Source of the DNA: Fusobacteriota bacterium
GTDB lineage: Bacteria; Fusobacteriota; Fusobacteriia; JAPLKR01
NCBI GenBank assembly: GCA_026387965.1
Contig: JAPLKR010000100.1
Location: 1-6,437, forward strand
DNA length: 6,437 nucleotides
Direction of reading: 5' to 3'
A model generated the notes under the pieces. That model did no database searches and was not told the origin of the DNA. It saw nothing but the letters and a program-made list of their open reading frames with translations. A program made the position numbers and the translations under genes. Every line of letters starts with the position of its first letter. Position 1 is the first letter of the stretch. This document shows positions 6,162 through 6,437 of this stretch, one piece after another.

Positions 6162-6172
6162 CAAACACAATT

Positions 6173-6200
6173 AAAAAAAAAACGTTATCTTCCGATAACG
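6173..6200 (-). terminator. Intrinsic terminator of the 5S rRNA-tRNA-Asn transcript
   Basis: CGTTATC and GATAACG form a perfect 7-bp stem with a GGAA loop (6183-6200), followed at once by ten T residues (6182-6173) on the minus strand. It lies 12 nt after the CCA end of tRNA-Asn, so it ends the rRNA operon before the RodZ-like gene. Confidence 0.92.
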
Positions 6201-6212
6201 GTGAAATTTCAG

Positions 6213-6288
6213 TGGCTCCCCGAACAGGGCTTGAACCTGTGACAACACGATTAACAGTCGTGTGCTCTACCAACTGAGCTATCAGGGA
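6213..6288 (-). tRNA. tRNA-Asn (anticodon GUU), CCA encoded
   Basis: The 76 nt fold into a standard cloverleaf. The acceptor stem TCCCTGA/TCGGGGA has one G-T wobble. The D stem is GCTC/GAGC, the anticodon stem CACGA/TCGTG with loop CTGTTAA, the variable loop has 5 nt, and the T stem is ACAGG/CCTGT with loop TTCAAGC. The anticodon GTT is at 6255-6253. The discriminator is G73, as expected for Asn, and CCA is genomically encoded (6215-6213). It lies 10 nt downstream of 5S rRNA in the same transcript. Confidence 0.98.
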
Positions 6289-6298
6289 ATTACTATAA

Positions 6299-6410
6299 TG
6301 CTTGGCACGAACCTATGTTCCCTCTTACGAAGTATTATCGGCGCAAACGAGCTTAACTACCAGGTTCGGAATGTTACTGGGTGTACCCTCGCTGCTATGC
6401 GCACCAAGCA
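6299..6410 (-). rRNA. rrf: 5S ribosomal RNA
   Basis: The ends TGCTTGG and CCAAGCA pair as helix I. Between them are the conserved 5S blocks: GCATAGC, ACACCC near the start, CCGAAC-CTGG-AGTTAAGCTC in the middle and GCGCCGAT after it. The span between helix I ends is about 112 nt, slightly shorter than the usual 115-120. The helix IV tip (ACTTCGT) looks short. Ends are accurate to about 3 nt. The rest to 6437 is spacer toward the 23S gene, which is not visible. Confidence 0.93.
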
Positions 6411-6437
6411 AAGTGTTGCTAAGCGACTGCAATATGT

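Noticed and set aside
6411-6437. 3' end of 23S rRNA at the right edge
   Set aside because: No recognisable 23S terminal sequence is present in these 27 bases; they look like 23S-5S spacer.

Overview
The window is an AT-rich bacterial chromosome segment in which every supported gene and RNA lies on the minus strand, so it reads from right (6437) to left (1). The organism is most likely a low-GC Bacillota, possibly Clostridia or Negativicutes. The reasons are strong AGGAGG-type ribosome binding sites, two GTG starts, a 5S rRNA followed by a CCA-encoding tRNA-Asn, a hisS-aspS pair, and a HisRS of the cysteine-rich Firmicutes type. No species can be named from the sequence alone.

In transcription order, the right edge holds the end of an rRNA operon: 5S rRNA (about 6299-6410), a 10-nt spacer, tRNA-Asn(GUU) (6213-6288) and an intrinsic terminator (6173-6200). 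A new promoter abuts that terminator and drives a compact operon. It contains a RodZ-like helix-turn-helix membrane protein (5359-6120), histidyl-tRNA synthetase (4107-5345) and aspartyl-tRNA synthetase (2350-4104). The genes are 13 and 2 nt apart, and both synthetases have strong Shine-Dalgarno sequences at or just before the preceding stop codon. The operon therefore couples a cell-shape or envelope protein to two housekeeping aminoacylation enzymes. There is no room for a T-box leader before hisS.

After a 90-nt gap with a hairpin and a weak candidate promoter comes a Bcr/CflA-like major facilitator efflux pump (1060-2259). A 298-nt non-coding stretch follows (762-1059). It carries a good extended -10 promoter with an inverted repeat over the -10, and then a long leader that can fold into a closed three-way-junction-like RNA (809-941). 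The leader precedes two tightly coupled genes for small exported proteins of unknown function (243-761, and a second one running off the left edge from 233).

The right two thirds are ordinary housekeeping DNA. The part most worth a second look is the left end: a structured leader RNA, a possible operator and an unrecognised pair of signal-peptide proteins, the second cut by the window edge.
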